The notes under the pieces were generated by a model that did not search any database, was not told the origin of the DNA, and was given only the letters and a program-made list of their open reading frames with translations. The position numbers and the translations under genes were made by a program. From positions 1-64,000 of the forward strand of contig NZ_RJVF01000015.1 in assembly GCF_003752175.1 (NCBI RefSeq): a DNA stretch of 64,000 nt. Direction: 5' to 3'. This DNA comes from Comamonas sp. BIGb0124 (lineage in GTDB: Bacteria; Pseudomonadota; Gammaproteobacteria; Burkholderiales; Burkholderiaceae_C). How positions within the stretch are numbered: the first letter of the stretch is position 1; the number at the start of each line of letters is the position of its first letter. Positions 8,995-17,248 of the stretch are shown one piece after another.

Positions 8995-10152
8995 TCAGTA
9001 CGTCTCGATCGTATGGGCTTCGACGTAATCGAGATCGATGTCCTCGCCCAAACCGGGTTTCTGCGACAGGTGGACATAACCGTCGGCATCCATCGGATCC
9101 CAAAGGCTGTTGAGGTAGGGAGGCACTTCGTCGTAATCCAGGAAGGGGTGCAGCAGGCCGCGTTCGTACCAGCGGCAGTTCTTGATGGCGGCACAGACCG
9201 CCAGGTTGCCCGCGCTGCTGCCGTGCACCTCGCAATCCATGCCGAACGACTCGGCCAGATGGGCGACCTTCAGCGTCGGGCCGATGCCCCCCACGCCCGG
9301 CACGCCGGCACGCAGGATGTCGCAGGCCCCGGCCTTGACCCAGTCGGCGCGCGTCCAGTGCTTGCCCGCGGCCGTTTCGGGGCCCAGGATGGGAATATCG
9401 AGCTGCCCGGCCAGCCAGGCGTACGAAGCGATGCTTTGCTCGCTCATCATTTCCTCGAACCAGGTGAAGTTCAGGCGCTCGAGCGCACGGCCGATCTTCA
9501 AGGCCTCCATCCGGCTGTACCAGTGGTAGCCGTCGATCATCAGCGCGATGTCCGGCCCGACCGCTTCACGCACCGCTTCGCAGGCCTTGATGTCCATTTC
9601 GACGCTGGGCGCAAACGACACCGGCGGCATCCAGGTGTGCAGCTTGATGGCCTTGTAGCCCCGCTGCACCAGCTTGACCGCGAAGGCCGCGTACTCGTCC
9701 GGCGTGGACAGGCCGCCCTTGAGCTCGTCGCCGCACATCGTGCTGCCATAGGCGGGCACCTTGTCGCGATAGCCGCCGATGAGCTTGTAGACCGGCAGCC
9801 CGAGCTTGCGCGCGGCGAGATCCCACAGGGCCTGATCGAATGCGGCCAGGGCGCGCTCGGTCAGTTGTCCGGCGCTGCCACGCTGCCAGTGCTCCAGGTC
9901 GTGCCACAGGCGCTCGCGGTCCATGGGATCCTGACCGATCAGCACCTTGCGTCCGAAGCTGTTGATCACGAAAGGACGAATCACTTCGACCGGCGCCAAC
10001 ACGCGGCCGGCCGTGCCGTCTTCGGCCGTGAGCGTCAGCATCGCCAGCTTGGCCTGTGTGACGGTGTCGCTGGGGTGGGAATGCCCTGCGCTGTCGGATG
10101 TCCGACGGGATGGGAAGGTGAAGACCTGGCCTTTGATGCTTTCGATTTTCAT
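8995..10152 (-). CDS. Enolase-superfamily enzyme (mandelate racemase / acid-sugar dehydratase subgroup)
   Basis: 385-residue TIM-barrel enzyme predicted to abstract a proton alpha to a carboxylate. Three Mg ligands are visible: D207 (LMIDGYHW), E233 or E234 (WFEEMM) and E259 (GPETAAG). The second-strand catalytic motif reads K170-x-H172 (AIKLHTW) instead of the usual K-x-K, and the His-Asp dyad is D278 (CDILRAG) and H310 (CEVHGSSAGNLA). The reaction (dehydration, racemisation or epimerisation of an acid sugar) cannot be fixed from sequence. It is the first gene of the transporter operon, facing the GntR regulator across an operator-rich promoter region. No good ribosome site is visible before the ATG at 10152, so the mRNA may be nearly leaderless or initiate weakly. 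Confidence 0.9.
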   Translation of the reverse strand: MKIESIKGQVFTFPSRRTSDSAGHSHPSDTVTQAKLAMLTLTAEDGTAGRVLAPVEVIRPFVINSFGRKVLIGQDPMDRERLWHDLEHWQRGSAGQLTERALAAFDQALWDLAARKLGLPVYKLIGGYRDKVPAYGSTMCGDELKGGLSTPDEYAAFAVKLVQRGYKAIKLHTWMPPVSFAPSVEMDIKACEAVREAVGPDIALMIDGYHWYSRMEALKIGRALERLNFTWFEEMMSEQSIASYAWLAGQLDIPILGPETAAGKHWTRADWVKAGACDILRAGVPGVGGIGPTLKVAHLAESFGMDCEVHGSSAGNLAVCAAIKNCRWYERGLLHPFLDYDEVPPYLNSLWDPMDADGYVHLSQKPGLGEDIDLDYVEAHTIETY

Positions 10153-10186
10153 GCTTGTCGAGTGGTAAGGAAGTGATGGAGACGCC

Positions 10187-10200
10187 ACGTCATATGACGT
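10187..10200. promoter_or_regulatory. Perfect palindrome ACGTCATATGACGT, candidate GntR operator (site 1)
   Basis: A 14-base perfect palindrome centred on CATATG, 35 bases upstream of the enolase-superfamily start. It shares the TCATATGA core with three further sites in the same divergent promoter region. Dyad operators of this size are usual for FadR-type GntR regulators, and the regulator gene is the divergent neighbour. Confidence 0.65.
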
Positions 10201-10222
10201 CTTTTCGTGACACCCATTCTGA

Positions 10223-10237
10223 ACCCATCATATGACC
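10223..10237 (+). promoter_or_regulatory. ACCCATCATATGA operator-like site (site 2)
   Basis: Matches sites 3 and 4 over the 11-12 base core ACCCATCATATG. It lies between the enolase-superfamily gene and the GntR gene, nearer the former. Probably a binding site of the divergently encoded GntR/FadR-type regulator. Confidence 0.6.
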
Positions 10238-10322
10238 TCTCGATTCCGGGTTATCCCTTTATACAAGCGAAAATCGACCATGAATTCAGGGATTCAGACT
10301 GTTATCACAGGGACCGACGACA

Positions 10323-10337
10323 ACCCATCATATGAGT
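10323..10337 (+). promoter_or_regulatory. ACCCATCATATGA operator-like site (site 3)
   Basis: Same core as site 2, in the same orientation and 100 bases downstream of it, an approximate whole number of helical turns (9.5). It lies about 60 bases before the GntR start, well placed for autoregulation. Confidence 0.6.
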
Positions 10338-10350
10338 CAACCCGTACCAT

Positions 10351-10364
10351 GCCATATGATGGGT
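10351..10364 (-). promoter_or_regulatory. Inverted copy of the ACCCATCATATG site (site 4)
   Basis: Reads GACCCATCATATGGC on the minus strand, opposed to site 3 with CATATG centres 25 bases apart. Located about 35 bases before the GntR start codon. Together, sites 3 and 4 form a larger inverted repeat over the regulator's own promoter. Confidence 0.58.
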
Positions 10365-10395
10365 CGACTCCATTCCCAGCCAACCACGCCCCGAC

Positions 10396-11112
10396 ATGAG
10401 CCGACGCGAAACCCTCACCGAGCGCATCACCCGCACCTTGGCCGACCACATCGCCACGGGCCTCTATCCGCAAGACCAGCGGCTGCCCAGCGAACAGGCG
10501 ATGATCGAAGAGTTCGGCGTGAGCCGCACCGTGGTGCGAGAAGCCATTGCCAACCTGCGTGCCAGCGGCAAGGTGACCACCGTGCCGGGCGTCGGCATCT
10601 TTGTGGTCGAGCAGGCCGCCCCGCTGGCCGACTCCTTTGCCATCCGGCCCGAAAGCCTGACGGCCGCGCAGTCGCTGCTCAACGTTCTGGAGCTGCGCAT
10701 CGCGGTCGAGTCCGAGGCGGTCGCGCTGGCCGCATTGCGCCGCACACCTCGCCAGATCGACGAAATGCGCCAGGCCATCGACGACATGCTGGCGGCCATC
10801 GACCAGGGCGAGGAGCCATTCGAAGCCGACCTGCGTTTTCACCGGACCATTGCCGAGGCGACGGACAACCCCGAGTTCGTGCGCCTCTTCAACTACATCG
10901 GCGGCCTGTTGATTCCGCGCGCCCAACTGCGCTCGCGCCAATTCGAGGGCAAGGCCCTGAGCTCGCTGCGCGAACGCATGCACCGCGAACACGACCACAT
11001 CTGCTACGCGCTCGAACGCCGCGACCCCGATGCCGCGCGCGCCCTGCTGCGCCTGCACCTGTCGAGCAGCCGCGACCGCCTGCGCGACAGCGTGGCGCAG
11101 CAGGCACCCTGA
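10396..11112 (+). CDS. GntR/FadR-family transcriptional regulator
   Basis: 238-residue repressor-type regulator. The N-terminal winged helix-turn-helix (residues about 8-72) shows the family's strong block LPSEQAMIEEFGVSRTVVRE followed by the wing GIFVVE. The C-terminal FCD all-helical ligand domain has ESEAVALAALRRT, the metal-ligand pattern D-x-x-F-H (EADLRFHRTIAEATDN) and a further histidine in HDHICYALERRD, typical of regulators sensing carboxylates such as sugar acids or lactate. It is divergent from the enolase-superfamily/ABC operon and separated from it by 243 bases with four CATATG-centred sites. The inferred role is a local repressor released by the transported acid. Confidence 0.93.
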   Translation: MSRRETLTERITRTLADHIATGLYPQDQRLPSEQAMIEEFGVSRTVVREAIANLRASGKVTTVPGVGIFVVEQAAPLADSFAIRPESLTAAQSLLNVLELRIAVESEAVALAALRRTPRQIDEMRQAIDDMLAAIDQGEEPFEADLRFHRTIAEATDNPEFVRLFNYIGGLLIPRAQLRSRQFEGKALSSLRERMHREHDHICYALERRDPDAARALLRLHLSSSRDRLRDSVAQQAP

Positions 11113-11279
11113 AGGCGCCTCGGGCCGGTGCAGCGAACCGCTGAAAGACAACGGCCGGCAGCGTCATGCTGCATCGCGTCATGGGAAACCCCATTCACAG
11201 TATCGGCCACGCATGTGAGAGTGAAGCCCTCGCTTCAAACAGGTGCCTTGCGCCTTCGCAGTCACTCTCAAGACACGCC

Positions 11280-12002
11280 ATGGATGAGCCCATTCTCAAT
11301 ATCGAAGAACGTGCAGCGATCAACGCGGGGCGCTGGTTCTCCACGCTCTCGCCGTCCCTGCGCCACGACATCCTGCGATGCGCCTATGTCAAGCGCTACA
11401 GGGACGGCGAACTCATTGCCGCCCGCGGCGATCCGCCCGAGTCGTGGATGGCCTGTGCCCGCGGCGCGGTGCGCGTGAGCTCGACCTCGCTGACCGGCAA
11501 GCAGATCACGCTGACGTATGTCGAACCCGGCGTGTGGTTCGGCGACGTGGCGATGTTCGACGGCGAGCAGCGCACGCACGATGCCTATGCCCACGGCGAC
11601 ACCACGGCGCTGTGCGTGGCACGGGCCGACTTCCAGCGCATACTGGCCCAGCACAGCGAGCTGTACGAAGCATTGACCCGCCTGCAGGCCAGGCGCATCC
11701 GCCAGCTCTTCGGGCTGGTCGAGGACCTCAACACCCTGCCCCTGCGCGCACGGCTGGCCAAGCAGCTTCTGCATCTGGCCCGCAGTTACGGCCTGCCCAG
11801 CCTGGCCGACGGCAACGAGATCCGCATCGGCCTGCAACTGGCGCAGGAAGAGCTTGCGCAATTGCTGGGCGCCTCGCGCCAGCGCGTCAACCAGGAGCTC
11901 AAGTCGCTCGAGCGCGATCACATCATCCGCATCGAACCCGGCGGCCTGGTCATCCGCAACCGGCAGGCCCTGCTGGGCATCGTCAGTTCGGATGCCGGCT
12001 GA
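11280..12002 (+). CDS. Crp/Fnr-family transcriptional regulator
   Basis: 240 residues. An N-terminal cyclic-nucleotide-binding-type beta roll (residues about 30-130; DGELIAARGDPPESWMACARG, VEPGVWFGDVAMFDG) precedes the dimer helix and a C-terminal Crp-type winged HTH (IGLQLAQEELAQLLGASRQ, then RVNQELKSLERDHIIR). The FNR-type cysteine cluster is absent, so an iron-sulfur oxygen sensor is unlikely, and the ligand is unknown. I start it at MDEPILN; a longer in-frame version from 11166 exists, but its extra 38 residues do not resemble the family. It lies 21 bases upstream of the APH-fold kinase and is probably cotranscribed. Confidence 0.9.
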   Translation: MDEPILNIEERAAINAGRWFSTLSPSLRHDILRCAYVKRYRDGELIAARGDPPESWMACARGAVRVSSTSLTGKQITLTYVEPGVWFGDVAMFDGEQRTHDAYAHGDTTALCVARADFQRILAQHSELYEALTRLQARRIRQLFGLVEDLNTLPLRARLAKQLLHLARSYGLPSLADGNEIRIGLQLAQEELAQLLGASRQRVNQELKSLERDHIIRIEPGGLVIRNRQALLGIVSSDAG

Positions 12003-12023
12003 ACGCAGGCGAGAAAGCGGCTC

Positions 12024-13124
12024 ATGAGCACAAAGGCATCGCCAAGACCCGAGGAACCGTCACTCTCGCCGTCCACCGCCACCGCCACGGCCATCGACTG
12101 CGACGCGCTCGACGCCTATCTGCACAGCCATGTCGAAGGCTACGCGGGCCCCTTGGCGCTGGCGCGTTTTCCGGGCGGGCAGTCGAATCCCACCTACCGG
12201 CTCTCGACGCCAGGCCAGACCTATGTGATGCGCACCAAGCCCGGCCCCGTGGCACGTCTGCTGCCCTCGGCTCACGCCATCGAGCGCGAGTACCGCGTGA
12301 TGGCGGCGCTGGCCGGCAGCGATGTGCCCGTGCCACGCATGGTGTGCCTGTGCGAGGATGAATCCGTGATCGGGCGGGCTTTTTTCATCATGGAGGACAT
12401 GCGTGGCCGCGTGCTGTGGGATCAGTCGCTGCCCGACGCCACGCCGTCCGAGCGCGGAGCCCTCTACGACGAAATGAACCGCGTCATCGCCGCGCTGCAC
12501 GGCGTCGATGTACAGGCCGCAGGGCTGGCGCAGTACGGCAAGCCGGGCGATTACATCGCGCGCCAGATCAAGCGCTGGAGCCTGCAGTACACCGCATCCA
12601 TCACCCGCCCGATCCCCGAAATGGACCGGCTGATGGACTGGTTGCCCCGCAACATGCCGGCCAGCGCGTGCGGCGACGGGCCGGTGGCCATCGTGCATGG
12701 CGACTACCGGCTCGACAACCTGATGTTCCATCCGGTGGAGCCGCGCATCGTGGCGGTGCTGGACTGGGAACTCTCGACCCTGGGCCATCCGTTGGCCGAC
12801 TTCAGTTATCACTGCATGGCCTGGCACATCGAGCCCGGCGCTTTCCGGGGCATCGGCGGACTGGATCTGGCGGCATTGGGCATTCCCTCCGAATCGGACT
12901 ACATCCGCCGCTATTGCGAACGCACCGGCCTGGCCGATCCTGCTGCCCTGCGCGAAGACTGGAACTTCTACCTCGCCTACAACCTGTTTCGCATGGCCGC
13001 CATCCTGCAAGGCATCGCCAAGCGCGTGGAAGACGGCACGGCCTCGAGCGCACAGGCCATGGCGTCGGCTCGGGGCGCCGTCCCCTTGGCCAGACTGGCC
13101 TGGCAATTTGCCCAGAAAGCCTGA
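12024..13124 (+). CDS. APH-fold phosphotransferase (ACAD10-like, acyl-CoA metabolism associated)
   Basis: 366-residue aminoglycoside-phosphotransferase-fold kinase of the group that clusters with acyl-CoA dehydrogenases (the N-terminal domain of ACAD10 in animals). It has the nucleotide-loop region FPGGQSNPTYRL, lysine in YVMRTKPG, catalytic Brenner motif HGDYRLDN (225-232) and metal-binding DWE (247-249) with LSTLGHPLADFSYH. In the family it is thought to phosphorylate hydroxy-acyl-CoA intermediates for fatty acid or hydroxy acid breakdown; that is family knowledge. No acyl-CoA dehydrogenase gene is adjacent here. Confidence 0.88.
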   Translation: MSTKASPRPEEPSLSPSTATATAIDCDALDAYLHSHVEGYAGPLALARFPGGQSNPTYRLSTPGQTYVMRTKPGPVARLLPSAHAIEREYRVMAALAGSDVPVPRMVCLCEDESVIGRAFFIMEDMRGRVLWDQSLPDATPSERGALYDEMNRVIAALHGVDVQAAGLAQYGKPGDYIARQIKRWSLQYTASITRPIPEMDRLMDWLPRNMPASACGDGPVAIVHGDYRLDNLMFHPVEPRIVAVLDWELSTLGHPLADFSYHCMAWHIEPGAFRGIGGLDLAALGIPSESDYIRRYCERTGLADPAALREDWNFYLAYNLFRMAAILQGIAKRVEDGTASSAQAMASARGAVPLARLAWQFAQKA

Positions 13125-13180
13125 GCCCATGCCGAGTCCAGGCGCCTGCCAAAAACCCGCTACAATGGCGAGCTTCGTGT

Positions 13181-13257
13181 CGGAGCGTAGCGCAGCCTGG
13201 TAGCGCAACTGGTTTGGGACCAGTGGGTCGGGAGTTCGAATCTCTCCGCTCCGACCA
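13181..13257 (+). tRNA. tRNA-Pro (anticodon TGG)
   Basis: A 77-base cloverleaf: acceptor CGGAGCG / CGCTCCG, anticodon stem ACTGG/CCAGT around the loop TTTGGGA (anticodon TGG at 13215-13217), T-arm GGGAG TTCGAAT CTCTC and encoded CCA (13255-13257). A -10-like TACAAT lies at 13161-13166, and an intrinsic terminator follows at 13278-13315. Confidence 0.97.
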
Positions 13258-13277
13258 TCGAAATATCGAATTTGCAC

Positions 13278-13315
13278 AAGCACTTAGGCCTCACGGTCTA
13301 GGTGCTTATTTTTTT
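13278..13315 (+). terminator. Intrinsic terminator of tRNA-Pro
   Basis: A 13-bp stem with two G-U pairs (AAGCACTTAGGCC at 13278-13290, GGTCTAGGTGCTT at 13295-13307), a four-base loop, then A and seven Ts. It starts 20 bases after the tRNA's CCA. Its outer arms (AAGCACTTAG) are repeated in the terminator after the tRNA-Ala/Lys pair at 35642-35675. Confidence 0.95.
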
Positions 13316-13356
13316 GGCAAATGTCTGACCCAAGCGGGGTTGTCCAACCAGCCCCC

Positions 13357-14433
13357 TCACCGCCTGGCAGACTTCGCCGCGGCGTCGGTTTCGAGCAGCG
13401 GCTTGGGCGTCACGCCGTCGCGCCGGTTCTGTTCGGCGACGACGGCATTGAAACGACCGTCGACGTAGGGGGCGATGTCGACTTTTGTCTTCAGAGCCCC
13501 GGTTTCGCGCAGCCCGTCGGCGATCTGCTGGAACACCGAGACGACTTCCTGGTCGACCGGGTAGAAGGTACCGAAGCCGGCTTCGTCGACCAGCCGCTTG
13601 CCCTGGGCAAAGCTCAGGCCTTGCTGCTGCACGTAGGTCGCCTTGATCCATGCGTCGGGGTTCTTGGCTTGCCAGTTGTAGAACTGAACGGCGCGCCTCA
13701 GGAAGTCGGCGACTGCGGCCGTCTTCGCCGGATTGTCGAGCGTGGCCTTGCGGACCAGGATGACGCCGAGACCCCAGTTGTGACCGCGCCCGTCGCCGAT
13801 GATGGGCGGCGAACCGAGCTTGAAGTACTGGTTGCCGAGCACGATGGCCGCATCCACCGAACGGGACGCAAAGGTCGGTGCGACCTCCGAGCCTGCGAGC
13901 TGCACGCCCTTCACCTCCTTGTTCAGGCTCAATCCCTGCTCGTGCAGCAGCCCCGAGAGAATCATGTGCCGGCCGGTGCCGGGCGGATACGCCACCGTGC
14001 GGCCGCGCAGATCCGCAACGGACTGGATCCCGCTGTTGGGCTGAACCACCAGATAGGTGTTCGAAGGACTGCCCGGATTCGCGATCAGACCCACGGCGAC
14101 CAGATCCTTGACGCCGCTGGCCACGGCGATGGGCAACGGCGCTTCGCCGATATAACCGATGTCCACCCCACCGGAGATCAAGGCCTCGAGCACGGCAGGG
14201 CCGCCATTGAAGTTGGCGAAGTTGATGTCGTAGGGCACTCCCTGGTCGGCGCCCGAGAGTTTCCACGGAATGGAGGCCTGGCTGCTTTGCTCGGCGACCA
14301 CCAGCCGAGTCCCCTTGGGCACGGCCGCAGCAAGCGCATCGGCGGATTCCGCAGCATGGACGCCGAAAGCCAGGACGCCGGCGGCAACGGCCGCGGCGGC
14401 CTGTTTGAAAAGGGAGAGGGAAGGAAACATCAT
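13357..14433 (-). CDS. Aliphatic-sulfonate-type ABC transporter substrate-binding protein (SsuA/TauA-like)
   Basis: 358-residue periplasmic binding protein of the NMT1/SsuA group. The signal peptide spans about residues 1-27 (AAAAVAAGVLAFGVHA). The fold is recognisable from GVPYDINFANFNGGPAVLEALISG, GGVDIGYIGEAPLPIA, ADLRGRTVAYPPGTGRH and the hinge segment VDAAIVLGNQYFKLG. It is the last gene of a four-gene minus-strand set (dioxygenase, permease, ATPase, binding protein). There are two consecutive ATGs (14433, 14430) and neither has a strong ribosome site. The likely ligand is a sulfonate or sulfate ester, given the TauD/AtsK-type gene. Confidence 0.92.
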   Translation of the reverse strand: MMFPSLSLFKQAAAAVAAGVLAFGVHAAESADALAAAVPKGTRLVVAEQSSQASIPWKLSGADQGVPYDINFANFNGGPAVLEALISGGVDIGYIGEAPLPIAVASGVKDLVAVGLIANPGSPSNTYLVVQPNSGIQSVADLRGRTVAYPPGTGRHMILSGLLHEQGLSLNKEVKGVQLAGSEVAPTFASRSVDAAIVLGNQYFKLGSPPIIGDGRGHNWGLGVILVRKATLDNPAKTAAVADFLRRAVQFYNWQAKNPDAWIKATYVQQQGLSFAQGKRLVDEAGFGTFYPVDQEVVSVFQQIADGLRETGALKTKVDIAPYVDGRFNAVVAEQNRRDGVTPKPLLETDAAAKSARR

Positions 14434-14498
14434 GAGGATGAGCCCGTTGACATTGAGAGTTTGAAAATGCGAAGTCGGTGAACCGGCGACATCGCTGC

Positions 14499-15245
14499 TC
14501 AGTCGGGCACCACGCCCAGCTCGGACAGCAACGTTTCGCGCAGGGCGGCAAAGCCAGAGGCCGACCGGTGCCGAGGCTCCTCGAGCCGGACCTCGACACT
14601 CATCGAGATCCGGCCGTCCTGCAGGACCAGCACACGATCGGCGAGCAGGATGGCTTCATCGACGTCATGGGTGACCAGCAGCACGGCCGGACGGTGCTTG
14701 CGGTAGAGCTCCCGCAGCAACGCGTGCATGCGGATGCGGGTCAACGCGTCGAGGGCACCGAAGGGCTCGTCGAGCAGCAGGAGCTGAGGCTCGCGTACGA
14801 GTGCCCGGGCCAGTGCCGCACGCTGTGCCTCGCCGCCCGACAGCGTACGCGGCCACGCCTGCGCGTGCCGCTCCAATCCGACCTCGGCCAGTGCGGCAAG
14901 CCCCAGGTTCACGGTCTGGCGTGTCTGCGGCAGTCCGATGGTGACGTTGCGCAGCACCGAAAGCCAGGGCATCAGCCGAGGCTCCTGAAAGACGACGGCA
15001 CGCCGCCGGGGCACCTGCACCTCGCCGCTCGCGTCCGCATCCAGCGCCCCGAGCACACGCAGAAACGTGCTCTTGCCCGAACCGCTGCGGCCCAGCAGCG
15101 CGACGAATTCGCCGGGCTCCATCTCGAGCGTGAAGTCCTGCAGCACCGGCCGCTCGCCAAACGACTTGTTCAGTCCGTAGGCCGATACGGCCAGGTGGGA
15201 CGCCGGCAAAGAGCCCGTGGCAGGGACAAGCGATTCAGGTGCCAT
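14499..15245 (-). CDS. Sulfonate-type ABC transporter ATP-binding protein (SsuB-like)
   Basis: 248-residue ATPase: Walker A GRSGSGKS (52-59), Q-loop FQEPRLMPW, signature LSGGE (135-139), Walker B LLLLDEP (155-161) and H-loop VTHDVDEA, all in the SsuB/TauB pattern. I use the ATG at 15245; an alternative in-frame GTG lies at 15254. Either start overlaps the 3' end of the permease gene (stop at 15235), so translation is probably coupled. Confidence 0.92.
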   Translation of the reverse strand: MAPESLVPATGSLPASHLAVSAYGLNKSFGERPVLQDFTLEMEPGEFVALLGRSGSGKSTFLRVLGALDADASGEVQVPRRRAVVFQEPRLMPWLSVLRNVTIGLPQTRQTVNLGLAALAEVGLERHAQAWPRTLSGGEAQRAALARALVREPQLLLLDEPFGALDALTRIRMHALLRELYRKHRPAVLLVTHDVDEAILLADRVLVLQDGRISMSVEVRLEEPRHRSASGFAALRETLLSELGVVPD

Positions 15246-16161
15246 CGAATGCACGCCGCCAGGTCAACAGGCGGGCCTCGAGAAAGCGGACCAGCGAAAG
15301 AGACAGCAATCCCAGCAAGGCATAGACGGCCAGCAGCACAAAGATGACGTCGATGCGGAAATACTCGCGCGCATCGCTCATGAGCCGCCCCAGTCCGATG
15401 GGTGCATTGATGGTCTCGGCAAAGATCAGCGACAGCCAGGCGGCCGTCAGAGCCAACCGCAGCCCGACCAGAAAGCCTGGCAAAGCCCCGGGCAGGATGA
15501 CCGCGGTGACCAGTTCACGCCGTTTCACGCCGAAGGTTCGCGCCGCCTCGACCAGCGAGGCGTCGACGTTCCGGATGGCGCTGAAGGTGTTGATGTAGAT
15601 CACGACCAGCACGCTCAAGGCGATCAGGGCCACCTTGGGCTCCTCGCCGATGCCGAACCACGCGATCAGCACGGGAAGCAGCGCAAAATTCGGGACGGCA
15701 CGCAGCACTTCCATGTTGGTGTCGATCACGTTCTCGCCCCAGCGGGTGAGACCTGCCACGACGGCACTGCTCACCCCGATCGACAACCCCAGTGCCAGGC
15801 CTTTCAGCACACGCACCAGCGAAGCCGCGAGGTGACCCTGCAGTTCCTGGGACGCCAGCAGACTGGCCGCCGTCATCACCACGGTCTGCGGGCTGGGCGT
15901 GGTGCGTGGATCGAAGACTTCGAACGAGGACAGCAGTTGCCACACCACAAGTGCCAGCAAGGGACCGGACAGCCGCTGGAGCGACCGCGGAATGCGGGGG
16001 GCCGTGGCGGCGACCGGGCCGTCGAGACGCGGATCGACCCGATCGAGCGAGCCGCCGGCCGGTGCGGCAACTGGTGCGGATACGTGCACACCCGCGCCGT
16101 CGTCGCGCAGACGGGCGGGCCGGCTCACCCGCTGCAGGCTTGCTTCTGCAGAAGTCGTCAT
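15235..16161 (-). CDS. Sulfonate-type ABC transporter permease (SsuC-like)
   Basis: 308-residue inner-membrane permease. A long hydrophilic N-terminus (about 60 residues, unusual for SsuC) precedes the first membrane segment (LLALVVWQLLSSFEVF). The BPD_transp_1 domain follows with GVSSAVVAGLTRWG, LPVLIAWFGIGEEPK and the EAA loop EAARTFGVKRRELVTAVILPGA. Its start is six bases after the stop of the dioxygenase gene, so these genes form an operon. Confidence 0.92.
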   Translation of the reverse strand: MTTSAEASLQRVSRPARLRDDGAGVHVSAPVAAPAGGSLDRVDPRLDGPVAATAPRIPRSLQRLSGPLLALVVWQLLSSFEVFDPRTTPSPQTVVMTAASLLASQELQGHLAASLVRVLKGLALGLSIGVSSAVVAGLTRWGENVIDTNMEVLRAVPNFALLPVLIAWFGIGEEPKVALIALSVLVVIYINTFSAIRNVDASLVEAARTFGVKRRELVTAVILPGALPGFLVGLRLALTAAWLSLIFAETINAPIGLGRLMSDAREYFRIDVIFVLLAVYALLGLLSLSLVRFLEARLLTWRRAFDGT

Positions 16162-16167
16162 GGGGCC

Positions 16168-17160
16168 TCAGGCTCCCTTGAAGGCCGCGCCCTCGATCGA
16201 CTCCGAAGGCTTGCCGTCGGGGCCGACCGGCACATCGCCCTCGAGGGTGATGCGGTGAAGAATGCGGTCGCCCTCCACATGCGCAAAGTCACGGGGCGCA
16301 AGATGAAGCGCAGCGCGGTTGTCCCAGAACGCCACGCTGCCGGGCTCCCATCGAAAGCGCGCGGTGTACTCGGGAATCACCGCCTGCTCGAACAGAAGGT
16401 CGAGCAGATGGCGGCTTTCACGCGCCGAGACACCGACGATCTGTTTGGTGAAGCTGGGATTGACGTACAGCACTTTCTCTCCCGTCTCGGGGTGCACACG
16501 CACCACCGGATGGATCGAGGCCAGCGGATTGCTGCGCACCAGATCGCCGATCTTCTCGCGGCTGCGCTCGGCACCGACACTCGCCCCAAAACGATGCTCG
16601 GCGCGCAGGCCGTCGATGAACTTTCGGATCGGCTCGGCCAATCCCGCATAGGCCGCCGCGACATTGGTGAACTGGGTATCGCCGCCGTAAGGCGGTACCG
16701 CCTCGGCACGCAGGATGGAATAAGCTGGCGGGTTGATGAGCGGCGTCACATCGGCATGCCAGCCCGGGCCGTTGGCGCCCACCTGCTTCTGGTAGTTCGG
16801 GCCATAGCGCTTGGCGTAGGCGTCGGGCGAGACGGTATGGATCTCGGGAAAGCCTGCGGGTGCCACATCGCCCTCGTAGGGATGGCCGGGCGTCACCGGA
16901 CCGAACTGCCGGCCGAACGCGATCTGGCCGGCGTGGTCGAGATTCTGGTTGCGGAAGAACACCACTTTCCAGCGCAGCAAGGCCTCCTTGATCGCCTTGA
17001 AATGCGCAGGCGGCAGAGGGCGACTCAAATCGGCCCCCTGGATCTCGGCACCGGTCCAGCCCGACTGGGGAAGAATTCGCAGATCGGAGACCGCCGGGCT
17101 TTTTTCACGAGCACTTGCTGCAGGGGCGTAAGCGGTGACGGATTCGAGCGTAGCTGACAT
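16168..17160 (-). CDS. TauD/TfdA-family 2-oxoglutarate-dependent dioxygenase (taurine/alkylsulfate type)
   Basis: 330-residue Fe(II)/2-oxoglutarate dioxygenase. The facial triad reads H135-x-D137 (GPGWHADVTP) with H286 (WDNRAALHLAPRD); the 2OG-binding arginine is near R303 (LHRITLEG). TauD releases sulfite from taurine and AtsK oxidises alkylsulfates; the C-terminal tail here looks nearer AtsK, but the two cannot be separated reliably by eye. It heads the sulfonate-transporter operon, so the unit probably scavenges sulfur from an organosulfur compound. A GAGG ribosome site precedes the start. Confidence 0.9.
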   Translation of the reverse strand: MSATLESVTAYAPAASAREKSPAVSDLRILPQSGWTGAEIQGADLSRPLPPAHFKAIKEALLRWKVVFFRNQNLDHAGQIAFGRQFGPVTPGHPYEGDVAPAGFPEIHTVSPDAYAKRYGPNYQKQVGANGPGWHADVTPLINPPAYSILRAEAVPPYGGDTQFTNVAAAYAGLAEPIRKFIDGLRAEHRFGASVGAERSREKIGDLVRSNPLASIHPVVRVHPETGEKVLYVNPSFTKQIVGVSARESRHLLDLLFEQAVIPEYTARFRWEPGSVAFWDNRAALHLAPRDFAHVEGDRILHRITLEGDVPVGPDGKPSESIEGAAFKGA

Positions 17161-17225
17161 CGTGGACCTCGGATGGAAGTTGTGTGTTCATCCACCTTAG
17201 GAGTTCGCCCCAGCCTCAACAACGA

Positions 17226-17248
17226 TGCATTGTTTCTTTTCTTATGCA
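17226..17248. promoter_or_regulatory. AT-rich inverted repeat in the dioxygenase promoter region
   Basis: TGCAT (17226-17230) and ATGCA (17244-17248) flank a pyrimidine tract that reads AAGAAAAGAAACA on the minus strand. It is 65-90 bases upstream of the sulfur-scavenging operon, where a LysR-type sulfur regulator (CysB/Cbl-like) would be expected to bind. The assignment is only positional. Confidence 0.3.

Noticed and set aside
6364-10176. A 1270-codon open frame on the plus strand opposite the transporter operon
   Set aside because: It is the antisense shadow of five well-supported minus-strand genes; high GC at third positions keeps the opposite frame open. The translation is rich in His, Gln, Arg and Gly without domain features.
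15217-17157. A 646-codon plus-strand frame across the sulfonate operon
   Set aside because: Antisense to the permease and dioxygenase, both of which show full family motifs.
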